Source: Elizabethkingia bruuniana (GTDB lineage: Bacteria > Bacteroidota > Bacteroidia > Flavobacteriales > Weeksellaceae). Taken from it: a DNA stretch of 64,000 nucleotides. Both the position numbers and the translations under genes were made by a program. Position 1 is the first letter of the stretch. Each line of letters starts with the position of its first letter. The notes beneath the pieces are model-generated. The model was not told the DNA's origin, made no database searches, and was given only the letters and a program-made list of their open reading frames with translations. The stretch is from assembly GCF_002024805.1 (NCBI RefSeq), contig NZ_CP014337.1, forward strand, positions 4,030,001-4,094,000, written 5' to 3'. Below are positions 16,525-26,415 of this stretch, piece after piece.

Positions 16525-16992
16525 TTACGAATTTTGTAGCTGTTCGAAGACAACATCAACAGATAATTGCTGAGATTGAGCAGCTTTTACAGCTAACTGA
16601 TCACAGCGTTCATTTTCCGGATGTCCGGCATGTCCTTTTATCCAGTGGAATTGGAGCTTGTGCATCCTCATTAAAGGGATAAACCTGCGCCAAAGATCAT
16701 CATTCTTTACTTTATTGAAATCTTTCTTAATCCATCCGAATATCCAGTTCTGGTTGATAGCATCCGAAACATATTTGGAATCGGTGTAAATGTGAACATT
16801 ACTTTGTGGAGTATTGAGTTTTTCCAATGCTACGATAACAGCTAAAAGCTCCATACGATTGTTGGTTGTTAGGCGAAAACCTTCAGAAAATTGTTTTTCA
16901 TATTTCTTTTCAACAACCTTCATTACGATTCCATATCCGCCCTTTCCGGGATTACCACTGCATGCTCCGTCTGTATAGATGTCTATTTTCAT
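16525..16992 (-). CDS. rnhA: ribonuclease HI
   Basis: A 155-residue enzyme that cleaves the RNA strand of RNA:DNA hybrids. The catalytic DEDD set is visible as D8 (YTDGACSGNPG), E48 (NRMELL), D71 (YTDSKYV) and D131 (ERCDQLAV), with the auxiliary His124 in GHAGHPEN. Its ATG overlaps the dnaB stop by one base, so the two replication genes are translationally coupled. Confidence 0.97.
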   Translation of the reverse strand: MKIDIYTDGACSGNPGKGGYGIVMKVVEKKYEKQFSEGFRLTTNNRMELLAVIVALEKLNTPQSNVHIYTDSKYVSDAINQNWIFGWIKKDFNKVKNDDLWRRFIPLMRMHKLQFHWIKGHAGHPENERCDQLAVKAAQSQQLSVDVVFEQLQNS

Positions 16993-18569
16993 TAGAAAGG
17001 CATCATTTCATCTTCATCATCGTCATTCATTGCCGAGCCTGAAACTTTGTTACTGCTTGGCGGAGTAGGAGACATTCCAAATGCCGAACCAGGATCCATT
17101 GTGGTCTTTATCTTATCATAGAAATTGTCATTATTGGCTTGTGATGGGCTTCCCATGCCACCACCGAAAGTGTCTTCACCTAAATCTCCGAATCTTGCCA
17201 TGGAGCCATGGAATGCTAAACGGACATCTTCTGTTGTACCATTTCTGTGTTTTGCAATAATTAATTCAGCCTGATTTGCAGAAGGAGTTTCATCCTCCCA
17301 ATATTCAATTTTATAATATTCTGGACGGTAAATAAAGGATACGATATCCGCATCCTGTTCAATTGCTCCGGATTCCCTAAGGTCGGATAGTTGAGGTCTT
17401 TTACCGGGTCTGTTTTCTACGGAACGCGATAACTGAGAAAGAGCAATTACAGGTACATTTAATTCTTTTGCAATCGCTTTAAGGGAACGAGAAATGGTTG
17501 AGATTTCCTGTTCACGGTTTCCACCGCCTTTCCCACTTTGGGCTGTCATCAGCTGAAGGTAGTCGACCATGATGATCCGCACACCATGCTGCATAACCAA
17601 TCGACGGCATTTTGCTCTAAAGTCGAATATCGAAAGGGCAGGTGTTTCATCGATATAAAGAGGGGCCTTCTCCAGATTGGAGACGTTACTGAATAGTCTT
17701 TCCCATTCTTCATCGGTTAACGTTCCTTTTCTTAGCTTTTCTGAAGAAATTCCTGTTTCAGAGGATATCATCCTCATAATTAACTGTACAGATGCCATCT
17801 CAAGAGAGAACAAGGCAAGAGGTATATTTTGGTCTACAGCAATATTTCTGGCCATCGAAAGGATAAAAGCTGTTTTTCCCATCGCCGGACGTGCAGCAAT
17901 AATAATAAGGTCGGAAGGCTGCCAGCCTCCTGTTTCTTTATCTACAGCTTTGAACCCTGAAGGTACACCGGAAAGTCCCTGTTTTCCTCTTAGGGATTTT
18001 ACTTTGTCCAAAGCCTCCTTTACTAAGGAATTCGCCGTGTCAAACCCTTTTTTAATTGTACCATTAGTAATTTCAAAGAAGCTTTTTTCAGCCTCATCTA
18101 AAAGTTCGAATACATCGGTAGATTCTTTGTATGACTGGTCTATAACATTTCCGGATACATTGATAAGGGATCTCAGAATGAATTTTTCCAGAACGATTCT
18201 TACATGATATTCTATGTGTGCAGAAGACGATACTCCCAGGGTAAGCTCTATGATGTAAGAGTCTCCACCCGCGAGATTTAATCTGTCTTCACGTTTAAGT
18301 TCCTGAATGACGGTCATCATATCTACAGGATGGTTGTCCTGATATAATTTCAGAATAGCAGAATAGATTTCCTGATGGCGAGGATCATAAAAAACCTTCT
18401 CGGTGAGAAGGTCTATAGAAAAGTCTAAAGCCTTCTTGTCTATGAGAAAAGTTCCGATAACCAGCTTTTCAAATTCCACTGCATTAGGAGGCATTTTACC
18501 TTGCGAAATAGATAATTCCTTGGCAAAATTCCCTTGCGTTAATGATGATAATGTTTCCTTTTGAGCCAT
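16992..18569 (-). CDS. dnaB: replicative DNA helicase
   Basis: A 525-residue hexameric 5'-3' helicase of the replisome. The N-terminal DnaB domain (about 30-130; PPNAVEFEKLVIG, DPRHQEIY) is followed by a linker and the RecA-like motor, with Walker A ARPAMGKT at 226-233, Walker B in IIMVDYLQLM, and RSLKAIAKELNVPVIALSQ. The C-terminal tail is acidic (DDDEDEMMPF). There is no intein. Transcription likely starts almost at the ATG (promoter at 18574-18605). Confidence 0.97.
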   Translation of the reverse strand: MAQKETLSSLTQGNFAKELSISQGKMPPNAVEFEKLVIGTFLIDKKALDFSIDLLTEKVFYDPRHQEIYSAILKLYQDNHPVDMMTVIQELKREDRLNLAGGDSYIIELTLGVSSSAHIEYHVRIVLEKFILRSLINVSGNVIDQSYKESTDVFELLDEAEKSFFEITNGTIKKGFDTANSLVKEALDKVKSLRGKQGLSGVPSGFKAVDKETGGWQPSDLIIIAARPAMGKTAFILSMARNIAVDQNIPLALFSLEMASVQLIMRMISSETGISSEKLRKGTLTDEEWERLFSNVSNLEKAPLYIDETPALSIFDFRAKCRRLVMQHGVRIIMVDYLQLMTAQSGKGGGNREQEISTISRSLKAIAKELNVPVIALSQLSRSVENRPGKRPQLSDLRESGAIEQDADIVSFIYRPEYYKIEYWEDETPSANQAELIIAKHRNGTTEDVRLAFHGSMARFGDLGEDTFGGGMGSPSQANNDNFYDKIKTTMDPGSAFGMSPTPPSSNKVSGSAMNDDDEDEMMPF

Positions 18570-18573
18570 GAGG

Positions 18574-18605
18574 CAAAGATAAATTTTAAAAAACTAAAAG
18601 CACAA
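18574..18605 (-). promoter_or_regulatory. promoter of dnaB-rnhA
   Basis: Minus-strand TTG (complement of 18603-18605), a 21-nt spacer, then TATCTTTG (complement of 18574-18581), a good fit to TTG-N19-21-TAnnTTTG. Only 4 nt separate the -7 from the ATG, so the message may be leaderless. Confidence 0.6.
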
Positions 18606-18783
18606 TTGCTTTATTCACAAATAAATTTTAAGTAGCGATTTCTCCTCTAAATTAGGAAAAAATCGTGTTAAGAAGTATAAATATTTATGTATTGATGTGC
18701 TGAGCACGATATTTATTTTGTCTTAACTGTATATTGTAATTTTGAATGTTTTTCGGTTAATATTTGATGGTGTGTGATTGGTG

Positions 18784-20019
18784 TTAATACTCCATTTTAC
18801 GAAGTTTTGGTGCAAATGTCCCTACCATTAAAGCTACTAAAAGCGTCATACTGCCACCAAAAACAACAGAGCGTATTACACCCATCATTTTTGCAGCAAG
18901 ACCACTTTCAAACTGGCCAAGTTCATTGCTGGAAGTTATAAATATGGTGTTGACGCTTAATACGCGACCACGGATTTTGTCGGGAGTTTTCAGCTGAACA
19001 ATAGTACCGCGGATCACAACGCTAATGCCATCCAGCATGCCACTTAGAACAAGGAATCCAAAAGACAGCCAGTACAGATGAGACAATCCGAAACCTATAA
19101 TACAAAGTCCAAAGCCACTTACAGCAGCGATAAGTATTTTTCCCTGATTCTTTTTAAGCTGCATAAATGATAGTGTAATAATAATACACATTGAGCCAAT
19201 ATCTGATGCCGCATTTAGTAGTCCAAATCCTTCGGACCCTACCTTTAAAATATCAGTTGCGTAAACCGGAATCATTGCTACAGCACCTCCAAATAAAACA
19301 GCAAAAAGATCAAGTGTAAGAGCGCCGAGAATTTCTTTCGTTTTATAGATATAAACTACACCTTCACGCATACTTTCCCAAACGTTTACTTCTTGTCCTT
19401 CGTATTCAGATCTGTGTTTGTTCAGTGTCCAGAAAAATAATGATCCGATAAATAAAAAGCATAATATAACGACAAGAGTACCGCTGATTCCCAGCCATGC
19501 TATTAAAAAACCTCCCAGTGCGTGACCTGATACTGATGCTGTAAGAAATGTTGCCTGATTAAGTGTAATGGCATTTGGTAGTTCCTCTCTTTTAACAATG
19601 TTAGGGATTAAAGCCGGAACTAATGGTGATAAAAATGCTCTGCAGATTCCGGAAAGAAAAATAATACCATAGATATAATAAGTAATCTGATGATTGCTAA
19701 AGCTAAGCTTATGTCCCCAGAATGCCGGTATTAATAAACAGCTTAAAAGGAAAAAATAAGCGTAGTTACAAATCAGTAGTAACTTTTTCTTCTCACTCAT
19801 ATCTATGATATGCCCGGCGTATAATGCACATCCAACTGCGGGGATTACTTCAGATAAACCAATAAGTCCAATAGAAAAAGGATCTTTGGTTAAGTGATAT
19901 ACCCACCAGCCAAGTAAGGTTGCAAGCATTCGGAAAGCGATGATCAGAAAGAATCGCCCAATAAGAAGATTTCTGTATTCAGTATTTCTTAGTGTCTGGA
20001 GGGGAGCCAGTGATATCAT
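18784..20019 (-). CDS. MFS exporter (EntS/MFS_3-like)
   Basis: A 411-residue protein with about 12 transmembrane helices. The loop between helices 2 and 3 reads AGHIIDMSEKKKLLL, a form of the major-facilitator motif A. The N-terminus RNTEYRNLLIGRFF and the loop GRVLSVNTIFI resemble the MFS_3 group, which includes the enterobactin exporter EntS and macrolide exporters. It is 38 bp downstream of the GH3-family gene and may share its transcript. Substrate not deducible. Confidence 0.82.
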   Translation of the reverse strand: MISLAPLQTLRNTEYRNLLIGRFFLIIAFRMLATLLGWWVYHLTKDPFSIGLIGLSEVIPAVGCALYAGHIIDMSEKKKLLLICNYAYFFLLSCLLIPAFWGHKLSFSNHQITYYIYGIIFLSGICRAFLSPLVPALIPNIVKREELPNAITLNQATFLTASVSGHALGGFLIAWLGISGTLVVILCFLFIGSLFFWTLNKHRSEYEGQEVNVWESMREGVVYIYKTKEILGALTLDLFAVLFGGAVAMIPVYATDILKVGSEGFGLLNAASDIGSMCIIITLSFMQLKKNQGKILIAAVSGFGLCIIGFGLSHLYWLSFGFLVLSGMLDGISVVIRGTIVQLKTPDKIRGRVLSVNTIFITSSNELGQFESGLAAKMMGVIRSVVFGGSMTLLVALMVGTFAPKLRKMEY

Positions 20020-20056
20020 AGTATAGTAAAAAAATGAAGGAAATTAATTTTGTTAA

Positions 20057-21571
20057 TTATTTTATTATGAGATTTAACTCTGGCCGATGAAAGAAGTCTG
20101 CAATATCACGGTTGTTTGCTAAACGCGGAATCTTATTCTGTCCTCCTAGTTTACCCTGTGATTTTGCATATTCCAGGAAGCTGTCTTTTTTCAGTCGGGA
20201 TATAATAAGTGTCTGTAGAATGTTACCTGTAATTAGGTCGTTGTAATAAGTGTTTTTATTTCTTAGTGCTATATCCAGACTTTGTCGGAACGCTTCCATA
20301 TTTGCAGGCTCTTTTTCAAATTCTATAAACCATTCATGATAAGGGAGACCGCTTTCCGGATTTACCTGTGGTGCTAAATGGAATTCAGAGATTTGAGCCG
20401 GGTGTTTTAATATGGCTTCTTTCATGGCTTCCTCTACTTCATAGGCAATAACGTGCTCGCCAAATGCAGAGGTAAAATGTTTTGTTCTTCCGCTTACCAG
20501 AATTTTATATGGATTTTTAGAAATAAATCTTATCATATCACCAATCATATAAGCCCAAAGTCCGGAATTAGTTGTAATGACAAGAGCATAATCTTTATGA
20601 AGTTCTATTTCTCCAAGGGTTAGTCTCCTTGGATTTTCTTTTCCAAGATCTTCCTGAGGAATGAACTCGTAGAATATACCATGATTGGTTAGTAAAAGAA
20701 GTCCGTCTTCTTTATAATTATTCTGATATGCAAAGAATCCCTCTGATGCCGGAAAGGTCTGGACAATGTCTACAGTACCACCTAAGAGACTATTCATCTT
20801 TTCCCGATAGGGCTCGTAATTGACCCCGCCGGTAACAATAAGCTGGAGATTTGGAAATATTTCCTTTATTTTTTTGCCGGATCTTTCTGTAAGTTTTTCA
20901 AAATACATGATTAACCATGGTGGTATGCCGGAAATAAGTGTCATATTCTCTTTCTCAGTTTCAGCAATGATTTTGTCAACCTTGGTTTCCCAGTCCTCTA
21001 TTATATTGGTTTTCCAACTTGGAAGCCTGTTCTTTTGCAGATAATTTGGAATATGATGAGCTACAATCCCGGAAAGGCGGCCTGTTTTTACTCCATGCAG
21101 ATCTGTAAGTTCCGGAGATCCTTGCAGGAAAATCATTTTTCCATTTACAAAATCAGCATTGTCTTTCTGTGCAATATAGAAAAATAGTGCACTTCTGGCA
21201 GCGTCAATCTGATATGGCATTGCTTCTTTAGAAATGGGTATATATTTGCTGCCGGATGTTGTTCCGGATGTTTTGGCAAAATATTCTGGTTGTCCCGGCC
21301 ATAAGATATCCTTTTCTCCCTCTTTTATTTCTTCAATATAATTTTTCAGATCTTCATAATCAGCTAAAGGAACTTTTGTCTGAAAATCCTGAATATTGCG
21401 GATGCTTCCGAAGTTGTGTTCTTTTCCGAATTTTGTGTTTTCAGCTTTTGTAATCAGGCTTTTTAATAAGTCTTCCTGATTAGAAACTGCATTCCGGGTA
21501 AACTCTTCCGATGATTTTACATATTGCTTCGCCCAGATTTTGGCAATAGCTTTTTTTAAGATGCTCAACAT
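20057..21571 (-). CDS. GH3 family adenylate-forming protein
   Basis: A 504-residue member of the GH3 superfamily; plant members join amino acids to auxin or jasmonate. The ATP-binding loop reads AKTSGTTSGSKYIPIS, and the middle motif QTFPASEGFFAYQ and YMIGDMIRF are family features, so acyl adenylation is expected. The bacterial substrate is unknown. Related proteins are common in Bacteroidota. The frame opens 4 codons earlier at a TTG, but that TTG is part of the -7 element, so the ATG complementary to 21569-21571 (MLSILKK) is chosen. Confidence 0.88.
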   Translation of the reverse strand: MLSILKKAIAKIWAKQYVKSSEEFTRNAVSNQEDLLKSLITKAENTKFGKEHNFGSIRNIQDFQTKVPLADYEDLKNYIEEIKEGEKDILWPGQPEYFAKTSGTTSGSKYIPISKEAMPYQIDAARSALFFYIAQKDNADFVNGKMIFLQGSPELTDLHGVKTGRLSGIVAHHIPNYLQKNRLPSWKTNIIEDWETKVDKIIAETEKENMTLISGIPPWLIMYFEKLTERSGKKIKEIFPNLQLIVTGGVNYEPYREKMNSLLGGTVDIVQTFPASEGFFAYQNNYKEDGLLLLTNHGIFYEFIPQEDLGKENPRRLTLGEIELHKDYALVITTNSGLWAYMIGDMIRFISKNPYKILVSGRTKHFTSAFGEHVIAYEVEEAMKEAILKHPAQISEFHLAPQVNPESGLPYHEWFIEFEKEPANMEAFRQSLDIALRNKNTYYNDLITGNILQTLIISRLKKDSFLEYAKSQGKLGGQNKIPRLANNRDIADFFHRPELNLIIK

Positions 21572-21580
21572 AATCGAGGG

Positions 21581-21609
21581 CAAAATTACGTAATTCCACT
21601 TGAAACCAA
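21581..21609 (-). promoter_or_regulatory. promoter of the GH3-family gene
   Basis: Minus-strand TTG (complement of 21607-21609), an 18-nt spacer, then TAATTTTG (complement of 21581-21588), 9 nt before the ATG. This is one of the cleanest promoters in the window. Confidence 0.65.
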
Positions 21610-21739
21610 TGTTGTAAAAGTGAGAATGATCAGAAGATATTTTCTATCATATGAATGGAAGTTTGTTTTGAATACCGTTCAGTAATAATATAAGCTTCTG
21701 TCAAAGCTGTCGGGTTCGATATTTCTTAGATATACAAAA

Positions 21740-21771
21740 AACACCGTTTAGTATTAATACTAAACGGTGTT
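21740..21771 (-). terminator. terminator of the Lys-rich repeat protein gene
   Basis: A perfect 32-bp palindrome (16-bp arms beginning AACACCGTTTAG), followed on the minus strand by a T tract (TTTTTGTATA). It lies 24 nt after the stop codon. Confidence 0.85.
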
Positions 21772-21795
21772 ATAGAGAATTTGGATTGATTATTA

Positions 21796-22143
21796 TTACT
21801 TTTTGTTTTCTTTATATCTCATATCAGGAGTTCCGTCTTTTTTAAGATGTTGTGAAGATTTGTATCTTTTGTCAGGAGTTCCGTCTTTTTTTAGCTTTAC
21901 ACCTTGTGTAGTTGTTGTAGATTTTACTTCCTTCACTGCTCCTTTAGCGTCTTTAGAAGTTGACTTTACTTCTTTCACTGCTGTTGTCTTGGTATCTTTT
22001 GCAGTAGATTTTACTTCTTTTACTGAAGATTTCATTTCTTTTTTTACCGGAGTAACAGGTGTTGTCTGACGAGGTGTAGTTGTCTGAGCAGTTGCAAATC
22101 CTAGTCCTAAAGCCAGAGATAATGCTGATAATAGATTTTTCAT
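21796..22143 (-). CDS. secreted Lys-rich repeat protein, function unknown
   Basis: A 115-residue, very basic, low-complexity protein with a clear signal peptide (MKNLLSALSLALGLGFATAQ). The middle holds degenerate repeats of the KEVKSTxKDxK type (about 38-78). The C-terminal third has two copies of LKKDGTPDxRYK, separated by SSQH. I recognise no domain. The KKDGTPD repeat resembles short hypothetical proteins of flavobacteria; no role is known to me. The composition suggests an extended periplasmic or surface polypeptide that binds acidic polymers, which is inference only. A strong terminator follows, so it is a single-gene unit. Confidence 0.75.
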   Translation of the reverse strand: MKNLLSALSLALGLGFATAQTTTPRQTTPVTPVKKEMKSSVKEVKSTAKDTKTTAVKEVKSTSKDAKGAVKEVKSTTTTQGVKLKKDGTPDKRYKSSQHLKKDGTPDMRYKENKK

Positions 22144-22382
22144 TTTTTAATGGTTTTTTGTATGTGTAATTTAAATTTTTACTTCTGTGAAGTTACACTA
22201 AAAAACTATCAAGATGTGTGCTAAAAATTTCGATGACAATTAATTTAACAAAATTTTATCACAGTTTAAAACGGGCTTAAACCAGATAAGAGAGAAATAG
22301 CAGGTTTTCCTGTTCTGTGACAGTATATATTGGCTTATATTCTCATTTTCAATTATCTATAAAAGAATAACTATATTATTCG

Positions 22383-22390
22383 TAAATTTG
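22383..22390 (+). promoter_or_regulatory. -7 element of mfd
   Basis: TAAATTTG matches TAnnTTTG exactly, 67 nt before the mfd start. No TTG stands at -33. Confidence 0.4.
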
Positions 22391-22457
22391 CAGTTCGATA
22401 ACGGTTTCAGGAAGCACTGAATCCGTTTTTCGTCGTTTAAATGAAATTTAATACCAG

Positions 22458-25400
22458 GTGCAATTAACTTCTATAAAAAATACGCTGTTACCCGATTTAT
22501 TAAAGAAACAATGGGGTAAAGAAATATTCGATACACTGCGCGAAAAACAAAAGATTAGTATAAAAGGAGCTGCGGGTTCCTCTATGAGTTTGCTGGCTGC
22601 GGAATACTTTGTGTCATTCCATCAGCCTATGCTGATAATCTTGGATGATAAAGAGGATGCCTTATATACTACCGCAGAGCTGGAAGAACTTTGTGGAAAA
22701 GAGAATGTATTATATTTTCCGGCAACTTTTCTGGAGCCTTATCAGATAGAAAAAACGCAGAATGCAAACAGAGTATTGCGGACAGAGGTTATTAATCAAT
22801 TGAATTCGTCTAAAGTACCAAAAGTAATTATAGCATATGCGGCAGCACTTTCAGAAAAGGTAATCAAGAAGGAAGAGTTTGGAAAGTTCTCCCATACCAT
22901 AAAAGTAGGAGAACAACTGGATTTTGATTTTATAGATGAATTGCTGAACCATTATAAGTTCAACAGAACAGATTTTGTATCAGAGCCTGGTGAATTCTCT
23001 GTTCGTGGTGGTATTATAGATGTGTTTTCTTATGCATACGAGTTTCCCTTCCGGATCAGTTTTTTCGGGAATGAAGTAGACAGTATTCGTACTTTCGACA
23101 TAGAAAGTCAGCTAACACAGGGAAAAGTGGAAGAATTCCAGCTGGTGTCCGCTATTCAGGATATCTCAGGAGATACTTCGAAAACTTCTTTGCTAGGAAT
23201 TCTTCCTAAGGAAACTGTCATGTTTACCCGAAATGCATTTTTGGGAGTAAAGCATATTCGTGAGTTTTTTGAAAAGGCGCAGGAAGTATATAAAACCCTG
23301 CATCAGGATATTAAATACAGCGAACCTAAAGCTATTTTTGTATCAGAAGATGAGTTTCTGAATGAGATTAACCATTTTGTATGGGCAGACTTTACTTCAG
23401 AAGTATTAAAATCTTCACGAGCTGAAATTCAACTGAAACTAACCCAGCAACCTGTTTTTAATAAAAACTTTGAATGGTTGATTCAGGATCTGGAAGATAA
23501 ACTGGAAAAAGGTTATGATGCATGGATTTCATTCTCCTCCGAAAAACAAAAGGATCGTCTGGAAAGCATTTTTGAAGAGCTTGAAAAGAATATCCCGTTT
23601 AAAAGTTGTGCTTCCGAACTGCATGAAGGCTTTGTAGATAATGAAAATAAAATATCAGTTTATACCGATCACCAGATATTCGACAGATACCAACGGTATA
23701 AAGCGAAAAATGCTTTTGCCAAAAGTGAGCAACTTACCTTAAAGGATCTGATGTCTCTGAAAGTTGGGGACTACATTACACATATTGATCATGGGATAGG
23801 AAAATTTATGGGGCTGGTAAAGGTCAATAACAATGGTAAAGTTCAGGAATGTTTTAAATTGTCTTATAAAAATGGAGATTTATTATATGTCAGTATTCAT
23901 GCACTTCATAAAATATCAAAATATAACGGACCTGACGGAAAAGACATTGTGTTGAGTAAGCTGGGATCTTCCGCATGGAAATCCCTGAAACAAAAAACCA
24001 AAGCAAGAGTTAAACAGATTGCATTTGACCTTATCAAGCTTTATGCACAAAGGAAAAGTGCAAAAGGTTTTGCCTATTCACCGGACGGATATATGCAGAA
24101 TGAGTTGGAAGCTTCCTTTATTTATGAAGATACTCCGGATCAGGAAAAAGCAACAATGGACGTAAAAGCAGATATGCAGGCAGATACAGTAATGGATCGA
24201 TTAATCTGCGGAGATGTAGGATTTGGAAAAACAGAAGTTGCTATCCGTGCTGCCTTTAAAGCTGCTGTAGACGGGAAACAGGTAGCGCTTTTGGTTCCTA
24301 CAACAATTCTGGCATTTCAGCATTACAGAAGTTTTAAAGAAAGGCTTAAAGACTTCCCTGTTGAGGTCTCTTATCTTAACCGCTTCAGAACAGCAAAACA
24401 GAAGAAAGAAACGTTGGAAGGATTAGCTTCCGGCAAAATAGATATTGTAATTGGTACACATCAATTGGTAGGCGCCAGCGTAAAGTTTAAAGATCTGGGA
24501 TTACTGATTATTGATGAGGAACATAAATTCGGCGTAGCTATAAAGGATAAGCTGAAGACTATGAAAACCAACATTGATACTTTAACGCTTACTGCAACTC
24601 CTATCCCGAGAACATTACAGTTTTCTCTGATGGCAGCGCGAGATCTTTCGGTTATTAAAACACCACCGCCTAACCGGCAGCCTGTGGATACTAAATTGGT
24701 AGGCTTTAACGAAGAAACTCTGAGAGATGCTATTAGTTATGAATTACAAAGAGACGGACAGGTTTATTTTATTAATAACAGAATAGAAAATCTTAAAGAA
24801 ATTGCAGGTCTTATCCAGAGATTGGTTCCGGATGCCAGAGTTATTACGGGGCATGGACAAATGGATGGTAAACAGCTGGAAGCAAATATGATGGATTTTA
24901 TGGAGGGCAAATATGATGTGTTGGTTTCTACTACGATTGTGGAAAGCGGATTGGATGTACCTAATGCCAATACGATTTTCATCAACGATGCACAGCGGTT
25001 TGGTATGGCAGACTTGCACCAGATGCGTGGACGTGTAGGACGTAGTAACAGAAAGGCATTTTGTTATCTTATTACTCCACCAATGGATTTGGTTTCTTCA
25101 GATGCTCGTAAACGTTTGGAAGCTATTGAACAGTTTTCGGATTTGGGTAGCGGTTTCCATATTGCGATGAAAGATTTAGAAATTCGCGGTGCCGGAGATT
25201 TGTTAGGAGGAGATCAGAGCGGTTTTATCAATGAAATGGGCTTCGATACCTATCAGAAAATTATGCAGGAAGCTCTGGAAGAGCTGAAGGATGAAGATAT
25301 GGAAGGCCTTTTCCAAAATGAAGAAGAGCGCAAAAAGCTTTTCAACTCTGTTAAGGATGTGAATATTGATACCGATTTAGAGCTGATGCTTCCGGATGAT

Positions 25401-25814
25401 TATGTAAATAGTACAGAAGAGCGATTGTTGTTATATCAAAAACTGGCGGATGTAAGGAACGCTGCAGAGCTTAGTCGTTTCGAATATGAGTTGAATGACC
25501 GTTTCGGGGCATTACCAAAAGAAGCGATTAACTTACTGAAGAGTATTGAACTGAAATGGTTGGCTGCAGATATAGGATTTGATAAGATAGTGATGAAAAA
25601 CGGAATCTTCCTTGGGTACTTTCCGGGTAATCCTCAAGATAAGTTTTATCAGAGTGATCGATTTAAAAAGATTATTCAATACCTTGGTTCCAATCCTCAA
25701 CATGCACAGTTAAAAGAAAAGCATTCACCAGAAGGGAATCAGCTAATGATGCGTAAAGATAAGATTAGTAATGTGGATGAGGTTAATGCTTTGCTAAATA
25801 GTATATTGGCATAA
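22458..25814 (+). CDS. mfd: transcription-repair coupling factor
   Basis: An 1118-residue SF2 translocase that removes RNA polymerase stalled at DNA lesions and recruits UvrA. Domains in order are a UvrB-like N-terminal region (EPGEFSVRGGIIDVF, about 175-190), an RNA-polymerase-interaction domain (KVGDYITHIDHGIGKFMGL, near 435), motor motif I (GDVGFGKTEVA, near 585), the Walker B-type IIDEEHKFG (near 685), TATPIPRTLQ, the translocation module, and a C-terminal TRCF domain. The start is a GTG, because a stop lies three codons upstream and the nearby ATG at 22441 is out of frame. pth follows 29 bp downstream. Confidence 0.96.
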   Translation: MQLTSIKNTLLPDLLKKQWGKEIFDTLREKQKISIKGAAGSSMSLLAAEYFVSFHQPMLIILDDKEDALYTTAELEELCGKENVLYFPATFLEPYQIEKTQNANRVLRTEVINQLNSSKVPKVIIAYAAALSEKVIKKEEFGKFSHTIKVGEQLDFDFIDELLNHYKFNRTDFVSEPGEFSVRGGIIDVFSYAYEFPFRISFFGNEVDSIRTFDIESQLTQGKVEEFQLVSAIQDISGDTSKTSLLGILPKETVMFTRNAFLGVKHIREFFEKAQEVYKTLHQDIKYSEPKAIFVSEDEFLNEINHFVWADFTSEVLKSSRAEIQLKLTQQPVFNKNFEWLIQDLEDKLEKGYDAWISFSSEKQKDRLESIFEELEKNIPFKSCASELHEGFVDNENKISVYTDHQIFDRYQRYKAKNAFAKSEQLTLKDLMSLKVGDYITHIDHGIGKFMGLVKVNNNGKVQECFKLSYKNGDLLYVSIHALHKISKYNGPDGKDIVLSKLGSSAWKSLKQKTKARVKQIAFDLIKLYAQRKSAKGFAYSPDGYMQNELEASFIYEDTPDQEKATMDVKADMQADTVMDRLICGDVGFGKTEVAIRAAFKAAVDGKQVALLVPTTILAFQHYRSFKERLKDFPVEVSYLNRFRTAKQKKETLEGLASGKIDIVIGTHQLVGASVKFKDLGLLIIDEEHKFGVAIKDKLKTMKTNIDTLTLTATPIPRTLQFSLMAARDLSVIKTPPPNRQPVDTKLVGFNEETLRDAISYELQRDGQVYFINNRIENLKEIAGLIQRLVPDARVITGHGQMDGKQLEANMMDFMEGKYDVLVSTTIVESGLDVPNANTIFINDAQRFGMADLHQMRGRVGRSNRKAFCYLITPPMDLVSSDARKRLEAIEQFSDLGSGFHIAMKDLEIRGAGDLLGGDQSGFINEMGFDTYQKIMQEALEELKDEDMEGLFQNEEERKKLFNSVKDVNIDTDLELMLPDDYVNSTEERLLLYQKLADVRNAAELSRFEYELNDRFGALPKEAINLLKSIELKWLAADIGFDKIVMKNGIFLGYFPGNPQDKFYQSDRFKKIIQYLGSNPQHAQLKEKHSPEGNQLMMRKDKISNVDEVNALLNSILA

Positions 25815-25843
25815 TAAACTTCATATTTTTTTAAATAAAAACA

Positions 25844-26407
25844 ATGAAATACTTAATCGTAGGCCTTGGTAATAAAGGCGATGAATATAAAGAAACAAGA
25901 CATAATATAGGCTTTAAAGTTGCAGAAAAGATAGCAGAAGCCATAGATGCACCATTTAATACAACCAATTTTGGGTGGATGGCCGAAGGGAAATACAAAG
26001 GAAGAAAAGTCTTTGTCCTAAAGCCGGATACTTATATGAATCTTAGTGGAAATGCTGTACGCTACTGGATGCAGAAAGAAAATATTCCGTTAGAAAATCT
26101 GTTGATTGTTACCGATGATTTGGCGTTGCCATTCGGCACCCTGCGAATGAAAATGAAAGGCAGCCATGGCGGGCATAACGGGCTGCGCAATATCGAAGCT
26201 GTACTAAATACAGGTCAATATACACGTCTTCGTTTTGGAATTTCTGCAGATTTTAAAGAAGGTCAGCAAGTAGATTATGTTCTGGGTGGCTGGAGTGAAG
26301 AAGAAAAAGAAAAGCTGCAGGAAAGAATTGATAAGTTTTCTCAAGCAGCTTTATCTTTTGTATTTGCAGGTATACAGAATACGATGTCCGGTTTTAACGG
26401 AAAATAA
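25844..26407 (+). CDS. pth: peptidyl-tRNA hydrolase
   Basis: A 187-residue esterase that frees tRNA from peptidyl-tRNAs dropped by ribosomes. Catalytic elements are N10 (GLGNKGDEY), H20 (TRHNIGF), the LSGNAV loop, VTDDLALPFG, and the GSHGGHNGLRNI motif. Length is typical. It is probably co-transcribed with mfd, and its stop lies 8 bp from the stop of the convergent SulP gene; I see no obvious terminator between them. Confidence 0.97.
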   Translation: MKYLIVGLGNKGDEYKETRHNIGFKVAEKIAEAIDAPFNTTNFGWMAEGKYKGRKVFVLKPDTYMNLSGNAVRYWMQKENIPLENLLIVTDDLALPFGTLRMKMKGSHGGHNGLRNIEAVLNTGQYTRLRFGISADFKEGQQVDYVLGGWSEEEKEKLQERIDKFSQAALSFVFAGIQNTMSGFNGK

Positions 26408-26415
26408 AATTCTGA

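Noticed and set aside
17677-18207. 176-aa plus-strand ORF
   Set aside because: Antisense shadow of dnaB, whose motifs are complete.
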